Of a stretch of DNA of 64,000 nucleotides, positions 1 through 12,350 are shown piece after piece (the first letter of the stretch is position 1; each line of letters begins with the position of its first letter). Made by a program: the position numbers and the translations under genes. The stretch is taken from the NCBI GenBank assembly GCA_020055645.1, contig CM034546.1, positions 81,220,001 through 81,284,000 on the forward strand, read 5' to 3'. The notes under the pieces are model-generated. The model did not search any database. It saw only the letters and a program-made list of their open reading frames with translations, and was not told where the DNA came from. Source of the stretch: Tomocerus qinae. Lineage: Eukaryota > Arthropoda > Collembola > Entomobryomorpha > Tomoceridae.

Positions 1-560
1 TATAGTTGCGTTTTAGTATGAAAACTAATAGTGTTTTTCATGATTTTTGCAAAACGATTCTTTCCATTGGTTTATTTATTTACAGATAATAATAATATTG
101 TACTTCTATTTGCGGTGATTCATCCCGCTTTTGTGAGTGAAAATTGTACCTGTAGTATAATTATTTATTTCAAAACAAGAGAACATTAAATTATGTTTAA
201 AGGTTTCTACCTATCGTCCCTTAAGTAACCATTTAGCCTAAATCCACTTTTCATTTTGGGTACGAAATAGCCTAAATCCATTTTTCGTTTGGTGTACGGA
301 ATAGTCTACTGTATAAACGGAAATTATAAATACTCTGACGTCATAATAACTCCGCCTGATGTTATAATATACTATTGTGTAGTGAAGTATAGTAACGCAA
401 GCAACTGGTAACAGTAATACTCAAAAATTTGCGCGAAATTCATAATCAGTCCCGATATTAAACGAGCAGATAGTAAGTCCATTTTTTGTTTTGTGTACGG
501 AATAGCCACCTGTGTGAATAGTTACTTTTTTTACCAATGGGAAGTTATATACCCCCGATC
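1..560. other. AT-rich intergenic DNA with short direct repeats
   Basis: No gene recognised. About three copies of a ~35-bp motif (core taaatccattttt, then gtacggaat) lie at roughly 235-269, 269-303 and 471-503; the first two are adjacent. Confidence 0.5.
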
Positions 561-811
561 ACCTTAATTAAGTAAATCATCCATTAATGAAATAAAATGC
601 ACCTCAATTAAATAAAATACACATTAATTAAATAAAATACACCTCGATTAAATAAAATGCAAGTTATTTAAATAAAGTTCACTCCAATTAAATAAAGTTC
701 ACTCCAATTAAATAAAGTTCACTCCAATTAAATAAAGTACACTCCAACTAAATAAAGTACTTTCCAATTAAATAAAGTACACTCCAATTAAATAAAGTAC
801 ACTACAATTAA
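561..811. repeat. 20-bp minisatellite, left block
   Basis: Tandem units of about 20 bp (consensus cactccaattaaataaagta, with variants ending in aaatgcacct). The same family resumes at 1290-1314 and 2749-3560, so the array was one block before two insertions (solo LTR 812-1289; Helentron-like element 1315-2748). Confidence 0.85.
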
Positions 812-1289
812 TGTTGAAAATCGTATGTAAAATGTATTTGTTAGCTCAACGCCGTTGTACGCATTTTATTATTATTGTGTGCGTGGATGGAGTTGCGTGG
901 CGGTTGAGAAAGGAAGCTTAGAAGCGTCTCAGTCTCAATCTAGAGAATTCTGCATTATTGCATTGCGTGTTAGCTGGCATAGACCAATTGAGCTACTTGT
1001 TGTCGGAGCTTGGTCTGATCAGTACTGTTTGTTTTAGTTTTCCCCTGATTGTGGGGGTTTGTCGTCATCTCTCATTGTGTTTTAGAGAGTGACAATTGTA
1101 TAGTTTTGGAGTCAATAAAGTTGTGTTGTGTTTTGGGCTCCAAAAAGAATTGTCCTGTTCTGTTTTGTGCTTTACCAACTGGCATTGACATTTGACCTGT
1201 TTGAAGTCGGGTAGATTTCTCACAGGGTTGTTTTGGCTACTCATCCTGATGTCTTATAATTGATAGGGCATATTTTATCGGTCAAAACA
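812..1289 (+). mobile_element. Solo LTR inserted in the 20-bp minisatellite
   Basis: A 478-bp insert starts TGTTGAAAATCG and ends CGGTCAAAACA, giving the TG...CA ends of an LTR. It is flanked by the 5-bp direct repeat attaa at 807-811 and 1290-1294. An AATAAA-type signal lies near 1114, which suggests plus orientation. No internal retroelement sequence follows, so it is read as a solo LTR left by LTR-LTR recombination. The attaa string also belongs to the minisatellite consensus, which slightly weakens the duplication as evidence. The 60-codon frame inside it is not taken as a gene. Confidence 0.6.
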
Positions 1290-1314
1290 ATTAAAGAAAA
1301 TACACTATAATTAA

Positions 1315-2748
1315 AAACCTACAGCAAGCCGTAACAGAAGCTCGCCTGAGTAAAAGGGACCGTGTGCACATTTTGGTAGTAATAATAATAGAAATAAATT
1401 TATTTTGATTATTAAAGTAAGCAGTAATTCAAACTAGTATATTTAATTCATAATTCAATATAAAAACCAACAGAAAATCAAAATAGATTGATGTTGACTA
1501 TTAAAGTAAGCAGTAATTCAAACTAGTATATTTAATTCATAATTTAATATAAAAACCAACAGAAAATCAAAATAGATTGATGTTGACTATCAAAATCAAC
1601 AGCAAATCAAAATAGATTGATGTTGATTATCAAAATCAACAGAAAATCAAAGTTGATTAATGTAGGCTATGAAAATCAACAGAAAATCAAAATAGATTAA
1701 TGTAGGCTATGAAAATCAACAGAAAATCAAAATAGATTGATGTTGATTATCAAAATCAACAGAAAATCAAAATTGATTAATGTAGACTATGAAAATCAAC
1801 AGAAAATCAAAACTGATTAATGTTGATTATGAAAATTAACAGAAAATCAAAATTGATTATGAAAATCAACAGAAAATCAAAATTGATTAATGTTGATTAT
1901 GAAAATCAACAGAAAATCAAAATTGATTAATGTTGGTTATGAAAATCAACAGAAAATCAAAATTGATTAATGTAGACTATGAAAATCAGCAGAAAATCAA
2001 AATTGATTAATGTTGATTATGAAAATCAACAGAAAATCAAAATTGATTAATGTTGGCTATGAAAATCAACAGAAAATCAAAATTGATTAATGTTGACTGT
2101 GAACATCAACAGAAAATTAAAATGGATTAATGTAGACTATGAAAATCAACAGAAAATCAAAATTGATTAATGTTGATTATGAAAATCAACAGAAAATCAA
2201 AATTGATTAATGTTGATTATGAAAATCAACAGAAAATCAAAATTGATTGATTATGAGTATTAAAATCTGCAGAAAATTATAATCGGTTAATAAAGATTAT
2301 CAAAATTTAAAGAAAATCAAAAAATGGAAATTTGACTATAAAATTGAATAAAAATCCAAAATAGATTTTTTTCCATCGTATAATAGTTATTTTCCGGTTT
2401 AATTTGCTTTATTATAAAATCTCAAATTTGGTAGAAGCGGATTGAAATGTTTTATACTATCTCGCTAACAATTTATAGGAAACGCCATTGAACTTTTTAA
2501 TGTCCATTTAATGCCAAATTTTCACTTTGACTTTCAAAATGAAGACAAAGTGAGCGCGCGTTATCTCAGCAACCAATGGACCGATTTACCCCCAATTCAA
2601 TAGGGATCGTCAGCGGTCCATAAGCATTGTTTTTGCCAAGTTTGGTCAATATCCGTCATTGCTTTCGAAAGTTATCGGGGCGACGGACGTACGGACGTAC
2701 GGACAGACTGTGCGGTTCTATAAGCTCGCTTTCTCAGGCGAGCTAAAA
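1315..2748 (+). mobile_element. Helentron-like non-autonomous element (HINE), copy A
   Basis: The left end carries aacctacagcaagccgtaac and then agctcgcctgag at 1339-1350. The right end carries the inverse ctcaggcgagct at 2733-2744, which also forms a stem-loop (agctcgc 2723-2729 with gcgagct 2738-2744) just before aaaa. Subterminal inverted repeats, a 3' hairpin, a central minisatellite and no obvious terminal inverted repeat are the published pattern of Helentron-associated interspersed elements such as DINE-1. Copy B at 50827-52366 (minus strand) shares both ends. The assignment is inference; other small DNA transposons are possible. The host array is interrupted exactly at both edges. Confidence 0.6.
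1430..2270 (+). repeat. 40-bp minisatellite inside Helentron-like copy A
   Basis: About 20 tandem units of 40 bp (gaaaatcaacagaaaatcaa followed by aattgattaatgttgattat and variants). The left third is more diverged (ttgactattaaagt variants). The same unit in inverse orientation fills copy B. Confidence 0.9.
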
Positions 2749-3560
2749 GTACATCTTAATTAAATAAAATAAACGTTAATTAAATAAACTACCTCTTAAT
2801 TAAATAAACTGCAGCTCAATTAAATAAAATGCACATTAATTAAACAAAATGCAACTTAATTAAATAAAATGCACCTCAATTAAATAAAATGCACCTCAAT
2901 TAAATAAAATGCACCTCAATTAAATAAAATGCACTTCAATTAAATAAAATGCACCTCAATTTAATAAAATGGACATCAATTAAATAAAATGCACCTCAAT
3001 TAAATAAAATGGACATCAATTAAATAAAATGAACCTCAATTAAATCAAATACACCTTAATTAAATAAACTACGTCTTAATTAAATCAACTACCTCCTAAT
3101 TAAATAAACTACGTCTTAATTAAATAAACTAAGCGTTAATTAAATAAAATGCACCTCAATTAAAGAAAATATACCTTAATAAAATAAAATACATCTCAAT
3201 TAAATAATGCATATTAATTAAATAAAATACACCTTAAATAAATAAAATACACCTTAAATAAATAAAATACACCTTAAATAAATAAAATACACCTTAAATA
3301 AATAAAATACACCTTAAATAAATAAAATACACCTTAAATAAATAAAACACACCTTAAATAAATAAAATACACCTTAAATAAATAAAATACACCTTAAATA
3401 AATAAAATACACCTTAAATAAATAAAATACACCTTAAATAAATAAAATACACCTTAAATAAATAAAATACACCTTAAATAAATAAAATACACCTTAAATA
3501 AATAAAATACGGCTTAATTAAATAAAATGCAAATTAAATAAAGAAAGCACACCTTTATTA
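2749..3560. repeat. 20-bp minisatellite, right block with homogenised segment
   Basis: Continuation of the 20-bp family: taaataaaatgcacctcaat units to about 3230, then a very homogeneous run of aataaaatacaccttaaata units at about 3231-3510. The near identity of the second run indicates recent expansion. Confidence 0.9.
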
Positions 3561-4132
3561 AATAAAATAAACCTAAATTCTCACAAACAAACCTAAATGG
3601 TCACACTTGAGGTCACTGGTGTTATGAGAAAATAAATTTAGCATGAAAGTAAATTCTTTGAAATTCCAAACTATTTGACTCATACAATTTTCATTTCAAA
3701 ATTCGGTCTCCGTCATCATATCTGCCACCGCTGCGATATCAAAGGATCATTATGAAATGACGTAGATATTATTTGACCTGAGGTTACTGGTGTTATAAGA
3801 AAATAAAATTTCTTTAGAAATTAAATTCCATTAAATTTAAAACTATTTGACTTATACAATTTTCATTTCCAAATTCGGTCTCGGCCATCATATCTGCCAC
3901 CGCAGCGATAGCAAAGGATCATTATGAAATGACGTAGATATTATTTGACCTGAGGTCACTGGTGTTATAAGAAAGTAAATTACATTAGAATTAAATTCCA
4001 TTAAATTAAAAGTATTTGATTTATTCAAATTTTCATTTCCAAATTCGGTCTCCGCCATTACATCAGCTACCAAAGCAAAAATCACTGCACATTATGTAAT
4101 GACGTAGACATTATTTGACCTAAGGTCACTGG

Positions 4133-4389
4133 CAGTGTACGCCTTTTCCCACATTTCGTGCTTAATTCACACCCACCTGTGAGAAATGGGAGAAACGGGA
4201 GGGTGTGAATAATGGGAGAAATGGGAGAAGCTCCCACTTATTTGAATTTAACGGGCGATTTTAGGTGCCCACATTACCCCAAATAACCCTTTCTCCCGTT
4301 TCTCCCACTCCCACCATCCTTAATTCACACCCACCTCCCATTTCTAACAGTGCATTTCTCCCATCCTCACAGTGGGAGGGCGTACACTG
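4133..4389. mobile_element. hAT-type MITE, copy 1 in satellite
   Basis: 257-bp element with inverted ends CAGTGTACGCC and GGCGTACACTG, flanked by the perfect 8-bp duplication gtcactgg (4125-4132 and 4390-4397). An 8-bp duplication with CAGTG ends is the hAT signature. The interior is rich in gggagaaa/tttctccc inverted motifs and has no coding capacity. Confidence 0.85.
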
Positions 4390-4566
4390 GTCACTGGTGT
4401 TATACGAAAATAAATTTCATTAGAAATTAAATTCCATTAAATTAAGTATTTGATTAATTCAAATTTTCATTTTCAAATTCGGTCTCCGCCATCGCATCTG
4501 CCACCGCAGAATTAAAAACAGATCATTAAAGAGTGGCGTAGATATTATTTGACCTAAGGTCACTGG

Positions 4567-4823
4567 CAGTGTACGCCTTTTCCCACATTTCGTGCTTAAT
4601 TCACACCCACCTGTGAGAAATGGGAGAAACGGGAGGGTGTGAATAATGGGAGAAATGGGAGAAGCTCCCACTTATTTGAATTTAACGGGCGATTTTAGGT
4701 GCCCACATTACCCCAAATAACCCTTTCTCCCGTTTCTCCCACTCCCACCATCCTTAATTCACACCCACCTCCCATTTCTAACAGTGCATTTCTCCCATCC
4801 TCACAGTGGGAGGGCGTACACTG
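4567..4823. mobile_element. hAT-type MITE, copy 2 (co-amplified)
   Basis: Same sequence as the copy 434 bp to the left, including both 8-bp flanks and the adjoining satellite unit, so it arose by duplication of the satellite and not by new transposition. Confidence 0.85.
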
Positions 4824-5000
4824 GTCACTGGTGTTATACGAAAATAAATTTCATTAGAAATTAAATTCCATTAAATTAAGTATTTGATTAATTCAAATTT
4901 TCATTTTCAAATTCGGTCTCCGCCATCGCATCTGCCACCGCAGAATTAAAAACAGATCATTAAAGAGTGGCGTAGATATTATTTGACCTAAGGTCACTGG

Positions 5001-5257
5001 CAGTGTACGCCTTTTCCCACATTTCGTGCTTAATTCACACCCACCTGTGAGAAATGGGAGAAACGGGAGGGTGTGAATAATGGGAGAAATGGGAGAAGCT
5101 CCCACTTATTTGAATTTAACGGGCGATTTTAGGTGCCCACATTACCCCAAATAACCCTTTCTCCCGTTTCTCCCACTCCCACCATCCTTAATTCACACCC
5201 ACCTCCCATTTCTAACAGTGCATTTCTCCCATCCTCACAGTGGGAGGGCGTACACTG
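5001..5257. mobile_element. hAT-type MITE, copy 3 (co-amplified)
   Basis: Third member of the 434-bp composite repeat. The composite units are indistinguishable on reading, pointing to recent unequal exchange. Confidence 0.85.
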
Positions 5258-6265
5258 GTCACTGGTGTTATACGAAAATAAATTTCATTAGAAATTAAAT
5301 TCCATTAAATTAAGTATTTGATTAATTCAAATTTTCATTTTCAAATTCGGTCTCCGCCATCGCATCTGCCACCGCAGAATTAAAAACAGATCATTAAAGA
5401 GTGGCGTAGATATTATTTGACCTGAGGTCACTGGTGTTATAAGATAATAAATTTCATTTGAAATTAAATTCTATTAAATTTGAAACTATTTGACTTATAC
5501 AATTTTCATTTTCAAATTCGGTCTCCGCCATCATATCTGCCGCCGCAGCGATATCAAAGGATCATTATGAAATGACGTAGATATTGTTTGACCTGAGGTC
5601 ACTGGTGTTATAAGATAATAAATTTCATTTGAAATTAAATTCTATTAAATTTGAAACTATTTGACTTATACAATTTTCATTTCCAAATTCGGTCTCCGCC
5701 ATCATATCTGCCGCCGCAGCGATATCAAAGGATCATTATGAAATGACGTAGATATTGTTTGACCTGAGGTCACTGGTGTTATAAGAAAATAAATTTCTTT
5801 AGAAATTAAATTCCATTAAATTTAAAACTATTTGACTTATACAATTTTCATTTCCAAATTCGGTTTCCGCCATCATATATGCCACCAGAACGATGTCAAA
5901 GGATCATTATGGAATGACGTAGATATTATTTGACCTAAAGTCACTGGTGTTATAAGAAAATAAATTTCATTTGAAATTAAATTTCTTTAAATTTGAAACT
6001 ATTTGACTTATACAATTTTCATTTCCAAATTCGGTTTCCGCCATTATATCTGCTACCACAGCAATATACATTATGCAATGACGCAGGCACTATCTGTTGT
6101 TAATGCTGCAGTGGCAGATGTGATGGGGTGGATTGATTTAAGAAATAAAAATTATAAATGTTTATTAGTTGGAAATTTCATGGAATTAAATTTCAAGTGA
6201 AATTTATTTTCTTATAACACCAATGACCTCAGGTCAAGTAATATCTACGTCACTCTCTAATGATT

Positions 6266-6560
6266 GCATTTGATAATCTGATAATGTGCATTTAATTTAA
6301 TTAAAGTGGATTTGATTTAATTAATGTGGATTTAGTTAAATAAAGGTGCATTTATTTTATTTAAATTGGGTTTAATTTAATTATGGTGCATTTAATTTAG
6401 TTAAGGTTGATTTAATTAAATTATTGTGCATTTTGTTTTATTTAGGTGCATTTTTATTAATTAAGGTGCGTTTTGTTTAATTGATGAGCTTTTTGTTTAA
6501 TTGAGGTGCATTTTCTTTAATTGAGTTGGATTTTCCTGAGTCAATGTGCATTTTTATTAG
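6266..6560. repeat. Degenerate 20-22-bp repeats, inverse of the left minisatellite
   Basis: Units such as gtgcatttaatttaattaag resemble the reverse complement of the 2749-3560 consensus. With the inverted last satellite unit this makes 2749-6560 a rough mirror-image structure. Confidence 0.6.
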
Positions 6561-6821
6561 GGTCCCCTTTTTTTCAGCCTATCACACTTAAGTACTACCG
6601 TTTTTCTGACAAGATCTCCCATTTAAGGGTTTGTATGTGATGCTTGTTCCCGCTAGTTTGTCCCAATTAAGGGTTACTAGTCATCTTTTTGGCTTTTGTA
6701 TACCCATCTAAGGGTGTTCGTAGCCAAGTACCCATACCCACGGATCCGACTTTTCTTTGAAACATGTACAGTCTATTATCCCTCGTTCTGTACATGCCTT
6801 GAAATTGGCCAACCTCAATTA
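6561..6821. other. Unassigned spacer
   Basis: No gene recognised. Contains several 'aagggt' motifs (aatttaagggtttgt-like) and a small palindrome pair (acatgtacag near 6761, ctgtacatg near 6788). Confidence 0.4.
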
Positions 6822-7034
6822 CCGTATTAATCGATTTAGTTCCCCAGGGGAACTCCCATTTGGAGACCATTTTTTGGTCAAAAATATTCTTATAGCTCCC
6901 CACATGGGGAATTATTATGATATGGGGAACTATATTTCGAATGGCAAATAAAAAAAATTTCAATGTCAAATTTTTGTATTATTTCTAGGCAAAATAAAAT
7001 TGTAAATATAGTGAATGACCATATTAGTAGGAAT

Positions 7035-7118
7035 TTAGATTTCAACGTCGTCGTCAGAGGATAGAACGTCCATTGGTTCGGTTAAATCAAAATCCATTTC
7101 TTCGTCATCATCGTCATT
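7035..7118 (-). pseudogene. Acidic C-terminal coding relic inside the fold-back
   Basis: Read on the minus strand, this stretch gives a 27-codon acidic tail ending in a stop (features: DDDDEEMDFD, then EPMDVLSSDDD). Just upstream on the same strand is a short basic MAKKAKK reading followed by a stop. Serine/aspartate-rich tails of this kind occur at the ends of transposases and of nuclear proteins. It may be the last trace of the element's own protein or captured host exon sequence. Codon-like organisation is the only evidence. Confidence 0.25.
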
Positions 7119-7544
7119 CTACTTTACATAAACTTACTACTTTTTAGCCTTTTTTGCCATCACAGTTATAAAAACGCATTTAATGGTAAAAATGGTAAAT
7201 TATAGTAATTTATGATTTATATTTGAATGTTCTCTGAAGTAGTGAAATAGTCATTTAAACGACATTATTCGCTTGGTATACATCCAACTTTCATTTATTT
7301 AAAATTAATTATTCAATAAATTAGTAAGGATGATATTGCCCCAATTAGATGACACTTTCTTAGATTAATTGACACACCTTAAGTTGGGCAGTCAATTTAG
7401 GACAACAATCGTCAGCTGCAAAGGCATTTATGTATTAGTGTCGAATTTTATTCAAAACTCTGTACGTAATTTAAATAAAACTATTTTTTATCATTTCTTA
7501 CCAATTATATCATTTACCACCAATGTGTAGGTGGTGGAAATAAA

Positions 7545-8900
7545 AATGTCCGTGAAGTTATACCATGTTAGGACTTACCAAGTAGCTTCCTAAGGTGGGC
7601 TCAACATGGGCCCGGTTCACCACCAACCCACAAGCAGAAAACAAATACAACCATGCAATAATCAAACAAGGGCCATTCAAAAACTACAAAATCAAGTTAA
7701 ATGAACCTAGGGGACATTCGCAAACTACACCAAAAGCCAAAATTTGACATTTCCGTTGTAATGCATCTGTATCAGTATAAAACCGCCAAAAACATTAAAA
7801 ACCGTCAAAAACGTTATTAGGGGCAATACACAAATGGTGTAAATTAAAAGGTCTGCCAAAACCGGGTTAAATGAATCCAGGGCACATTCACAAACTACGT
7901 CAATCGCCAAAATCGGACATTTCCGTTGTATTGCAACTATATCAGGATGAAACCACCAAAAACATTAAAAACAGTCAAAAACGTTATTAGGGGCCACCCA
8001 CAAATAGTGTAAATTTAAAAATATGCAAAAATCGGGTTAAATGAACCTAGAGGACATTCACAAACTACGTCAATAGCCAAAATTTGACATTTCCGTTGTA
8101 ATGCACCAGTATCAGTATGAAACCTTTAAAAACATTAAAAACAGTCATAAATCATAAATGTTATTAGGGTCCATCCACAAATGGTGTAAATTAAAAGATA
8201 CGCTATTTGCAGTTAAATTAAACTACATTAATAAAATACCACTAAAAATATAAAGTTAACAAAGACTGATTAGAGGCCATTAATAAATAGCGTTCAAACT
8301 AAAGATAAATCGCCCATAAGATTTTGAATTAAACTAAACGTTATACTTTATAACTTTCAATTGCAAACTCGAAGAAAGTTCAAAATCGACAAATAAACTT
8401 TCTAGTAGTAAGGACCTAATGGCAATGCCAGGAATGAAAGCAGTACTCTTGCAATCTTATGACTTTCACCTGAACTAAAAATTGTGAATTTAACTCTACA
8501 TAATAGTTTATAAATCGCCTATAAGATTTTGAATTAAACTAAACGTTATATTTTACAAATTTCAATTGTAAACGAGTAGAATGTTCAAAATCGAAAAATA
8601 TACCTAATTATATATAAAGAATGCCAAAAATGAAGTCTGTATTTTCAATTTCATGACTTTTAACGGAACTTAGAATGTTGGATTTAATTGTAGTTAACAG
8701 TTTATAACTTTTAATTGCAAACTCAAGAGTTTAAAATCTGTAATTTGAAGTTACTGTATCTATAAACTTAAATGGGAATGCCAAAAATTAAAGCAGTACT
8801 TTTCTAACCCGATTACTTTCACCGGAACTTAAAATTTTGGAATTATTTGTACTTAACAACTCATAACTTTCAATTGCAAACCTAAACAGAGTTCAAATTC
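7545..8900. repeat. Left inner arm of the fold-back
   Basis: Complementary to 11280-12350. Includes gaagttataccatgttagga and ggcccggttcaccaccaac, whose inverse lies at 12270-12345. It holds three ~150-bp degenerate copies of a block containing cgttattaggggc and catttccgttgtaatgca, then grades into the 162-bp array. Confidence 0.85.
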
Positions 8901-11265
8901 TGAAAATAGACGTTCCATTATCTCAAGATCTAGATAGCGATGCCAAAAATGAAAGCAGTACTTTTCCCATCTTAAGACTTTCACCCAAACTTAAAACTGT
9001 AGATTTATTTGTACTTAACAGTATATAACTTTCAATTGCAAACTCGAAGAGAGTTCAAATCCTGAAAATAGATGTTCCTATATCTCAAGGCCTAGATAGC
9101 GATGCCAAAAATGAAAGCAGTACTTTTCCAATCCGATGGCTTTCACCCAAACTTAAAACTTTAGATTTATTTGTACTTAACGGTTTATAACTTTCAATTG
9201 CGAACTCGAAGAGAGTTCAAATCCTGAAAATAGACGCTCCTATATCTAAAGACCAAACTGAAAATGACAGAAATGAAAGCAGTACCTTACCAATCCGATG
9301 AATTTCAACGGAACTTAAAATTTTGGATTTATTTGAACTTAACAACTCATAACTTTCAATTGCAAACTCGAAGAGAAATCAAATCTTAAAAATACACGTT
9401 CTTATATCTAAAGCCCAAACTGACAATGACAGAAATGAAAGCAGTACTTTACCAATCCGATGACTTTCACCGGAACTTAAAATTTTGGAATTATTTGTAC
9501 TTTACAATTCATATTTTTCAATTGCAAACTCGAAGAGAGTTCAAATCCTGAAAATAGATGTTCCTATATCTCAAGGCCTAGATAGCGATGCCAAAAATGA
9601 AAGCAGTACTTTTCCAATCCGATGGCTTTCACCCAAACTTAAAACTGTAGATTTATTTGTACTTAACAGTATATAACTTTCAATTGCAAACTCGAAGAGA
9701 GTTCAAATCCTGAAAATAGATGTTCCTATATCTCAAGGCCTAGATAGCGATGCCAAAAATGAAAGCAGTACTTTTCCAATCCGATGGCTTTCACCCAAAC
9801 TTAAAACTTTAGATTTATTTGTACTTAACGGTTTATAACTTTCAATTGCGAACTCGATGAGAGTTCAAATCCTGAAAATAGACGCTCCTATATCTAAAGA
9901 CCAAACTGAAAATGACAGAAATGAAAGCAGTACCTTACCAATCCGATGAATTTCAACGGAACTTAAAATTTTGGATTTATTTGAACTTAACAACTCATAA
10001 CTTTCAATTGCAAACTCGAAGAGAAATCAAATCTTAAAAATACACGTTCTTATATCTAAAGCCCAAACTGACAATGACAGAAATGAAAGCAGTACTTTAC
10101 CAATCCGATGACTTTCACCGGAACTTAAAATTTTGGAATTATTTGTACTTTACAATTCATATTTTTCAATTGCAAACTCGAAGAGAGTTCAAATCCTGAA
10201 AATAGATGTTCCTATATCTCAAGGCCTAGATAGCGATGCCAAAAATGAAAGCAGTACTTTTCCAATCCGATGGCTTTCACCCAAACTTAAAACTGTAGAT
10301 TTATTTGTACTTAACAGTATATAACTTTCAATTGCAAACTCGAAGAGAGTTCAAATCCTGAAAATAGATGTTCCTATATCTCAAGGCCTAGATAGCGATG
10401 CCAAAAATGAAAGCAGTACTTTTCCAATCCGATGGCTTTCACCCAAACTTAAAACTTTAGATTTATTTGTACTTAACGGTTTATAACTTTCAATTGCAAA
10501 CTCGAAGAGAGTTCAAATTCTGAAAAGAGACGTTCCTATATCTCAAGACCTAGATAGCGATGCCAAAAATGAAAGCAGTACTTTTCCCTTCTTAAGACTT
10601 TCACCCAAACTTAAAACTGTAGATTTATTTGTACTTTACAGTTTATCACTTTCAATTGCAAACTCAAAGAGAATTCAAATCCTGAAAATAGACGCTCCTA
10701 TATCTAAAGACCTAAAGGATAATGACAGAAATGAAAGCAGTACTTTACCAATCCGATGACTTTCAACGGAGCTTAAAATTTTGGATTTATTTGAACTTAA
10801 CAACATATAACTTTCAATTGCAAACTCGAAAAGAGTTCAAATCCTAAAAATACACGCTCCTATATCTAAAGACCAAACTGACAATGACAGAAATGAAAGC
10901 AGTACTTTACCAATCCGATGACTTTCAACGGAACTTAAAATTTTGGATTTATTTCAACTTAACAACTCATAACTTTCAATTGCAAACTCGAAGAGAAATC
11001 AAATCTTAAAAATACACGTTCCTATATCTAAAGACCAAACTGACAATGACAGAAATGAAAGCAGTACTTTACCAATCCGTTGACTTTCACCGGAACTTAA
11101 AATTTTGGAATTATTTGTACTTAACAGCTCATAACTTTCAATTGTAAACCCAGAGTTCAAATTTTGAAAATAGACGTTCCTATATCTCAAGACCTAGATA
11201 GCGATGCCAAAAATGAAAGCAGTACTTTTCCAATCCGATGGCTTTCACCCAAACTATAAACTTTA
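8340..11265. repeat. 162-bp tandem array with 648-bp higher-order repeat
   Basis: About 18 units. The motif gagttcaaat recurs at 9051, 9213, (9375), 9537, 9699 and 9861, exactly 162 bp apart. A block of four units (648 bp) is duplicated almost perfectly, for example 9061 onward against 9709 onward, which is why identical 63-codon frames occur at 9485-9676 and 10133-10324. Only about one unit exists in inverse orientation (about 11281-11450), so amplification happened in one arm only. Confidence 0.92.
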
Positions 11266-11279
11266 TTGTACTTTCAATT

Positions 11280-12350
11280 GCCGGTTTGGGTGAAAGTCAT
11301 CAGATTGGAAAAGTACTGCTTAAATTTTTGATATTCTCGTTTAGGTCCTTAGATATAGGAGCGTCTATTTTCAGAATTTGAACTCTGTTTGGGTTTGCAA
11401 TTGAAAGTTATGAGTTGTTAATTGCAAATAAATCCAAGATTTTAAGTTCCGGTGAAAGTCATGAAATTGTTAAAGTACAGCCTTCATTTTTGGCATTCTT
11501 TATATATAATTAGGTATATTTTTTTGATTTTGAACATTCTACGCGTTTACAATTGAAAGTTGTAAAATATAACGTTTAGTTTAATTCAAAATCTTATGGG
11601 CGATTTATCTTTAGTTTGAACGCTATTTATTAATGGCCTCTAATCAGTCTTTGTTAACTTTATAGTTTTAGTGGTATTTTATTAATGTAGTTTAATTTAA
11701 CTGCAAATAGCGTATCTTTTAATTTACACCATTTGTGGATGGACCTTAATAACATTTATGATTTATGACTGTTTTTAATGTTTTTAAAGGTTTCATACTG
11801 ATACTGGTGCATTACAACGGAAATGTCAAATTTTGGCTATTGACGTAGTTTGTGAATGTCCTCTAGGTTCATTTAACCCGATTTTTGCATATTTTTAAAT
11901 TTACACCATTTGTGGGTGGCCCCTAATAACGTTTTTGACTGTTTTTAATGTTTTTGGTGGTTTCATCCTGATATAGTTGCAATACAACGGAAATGTCCGA
12001 TTTTGGCGATTGGCGTAGTTTGTGAATGTGCCCTGGATTCATTTAACCCGGTTTTGGCAGACCTTTTAATTTACACCATTTGTGTATTGCCCCTAATAAC
12101 GTTTTTGACGGTTTTATACTGATACAGGCGCATTACAACGGAAATGTCAAATTTTGGCTTTCGGCGTAGTTTGCGAATGTCCCCTAGGTTCATTTAACCT
12201 AATTTTGTGGTTTTCGAATGGCCCTTGTTTGATTATTGCATGGTTGTATTTGTTTTCTGCTTGTGGGTTGGTGGTGAACCGGGCCCATGTTGAGCCCACC
12301 TTTGGAAGCTACTTGGTAAGTCCTACCATGGTATAACTTCACGGACATTA
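11280..12350. repeat. Right inner arm of the fold-back
   Basis: Inverse complement of the left arm, with one reversed 162-bp unit at its inner end and ccatggtataacttcacgga at its outer end. Frames such as 12154-12336 are incidental. Confidence 0.85.

Larger units (their letters stand above)
3600..6265. repeat. ~171-bp satellite array with terminal inverted unit
   Basis: Units of 169-172 bp are paced by ggtcactggtgttata (near 3611, 3782, 3954, 4124, 5426, 5597, 5768, 5938). Each contains cattttcatttccaaattcgg and a cgtagatatt motif. Near 6100-6260 the last unit is inverted (cttataacaccaatgacctc). Three units carry the same hAT MITE, so the spacing there is 434 bp. Short open frames in this array (for example 4459-4671 and its identical twin 4893-5105) are by-products of the repeat. 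Confidence 0.88.

Noticed and set aside
4459-5105. Identical 70-codon minus frames
   Set aside because: Lie across the hAT MITE and satellite unit; duplicated with the 434-bp composite.
9485-10324. Two identical 63-codon frames 648 bp apart
   Set aside because: They are consequences of the higher-order satellite repeat, not duplicated genes.
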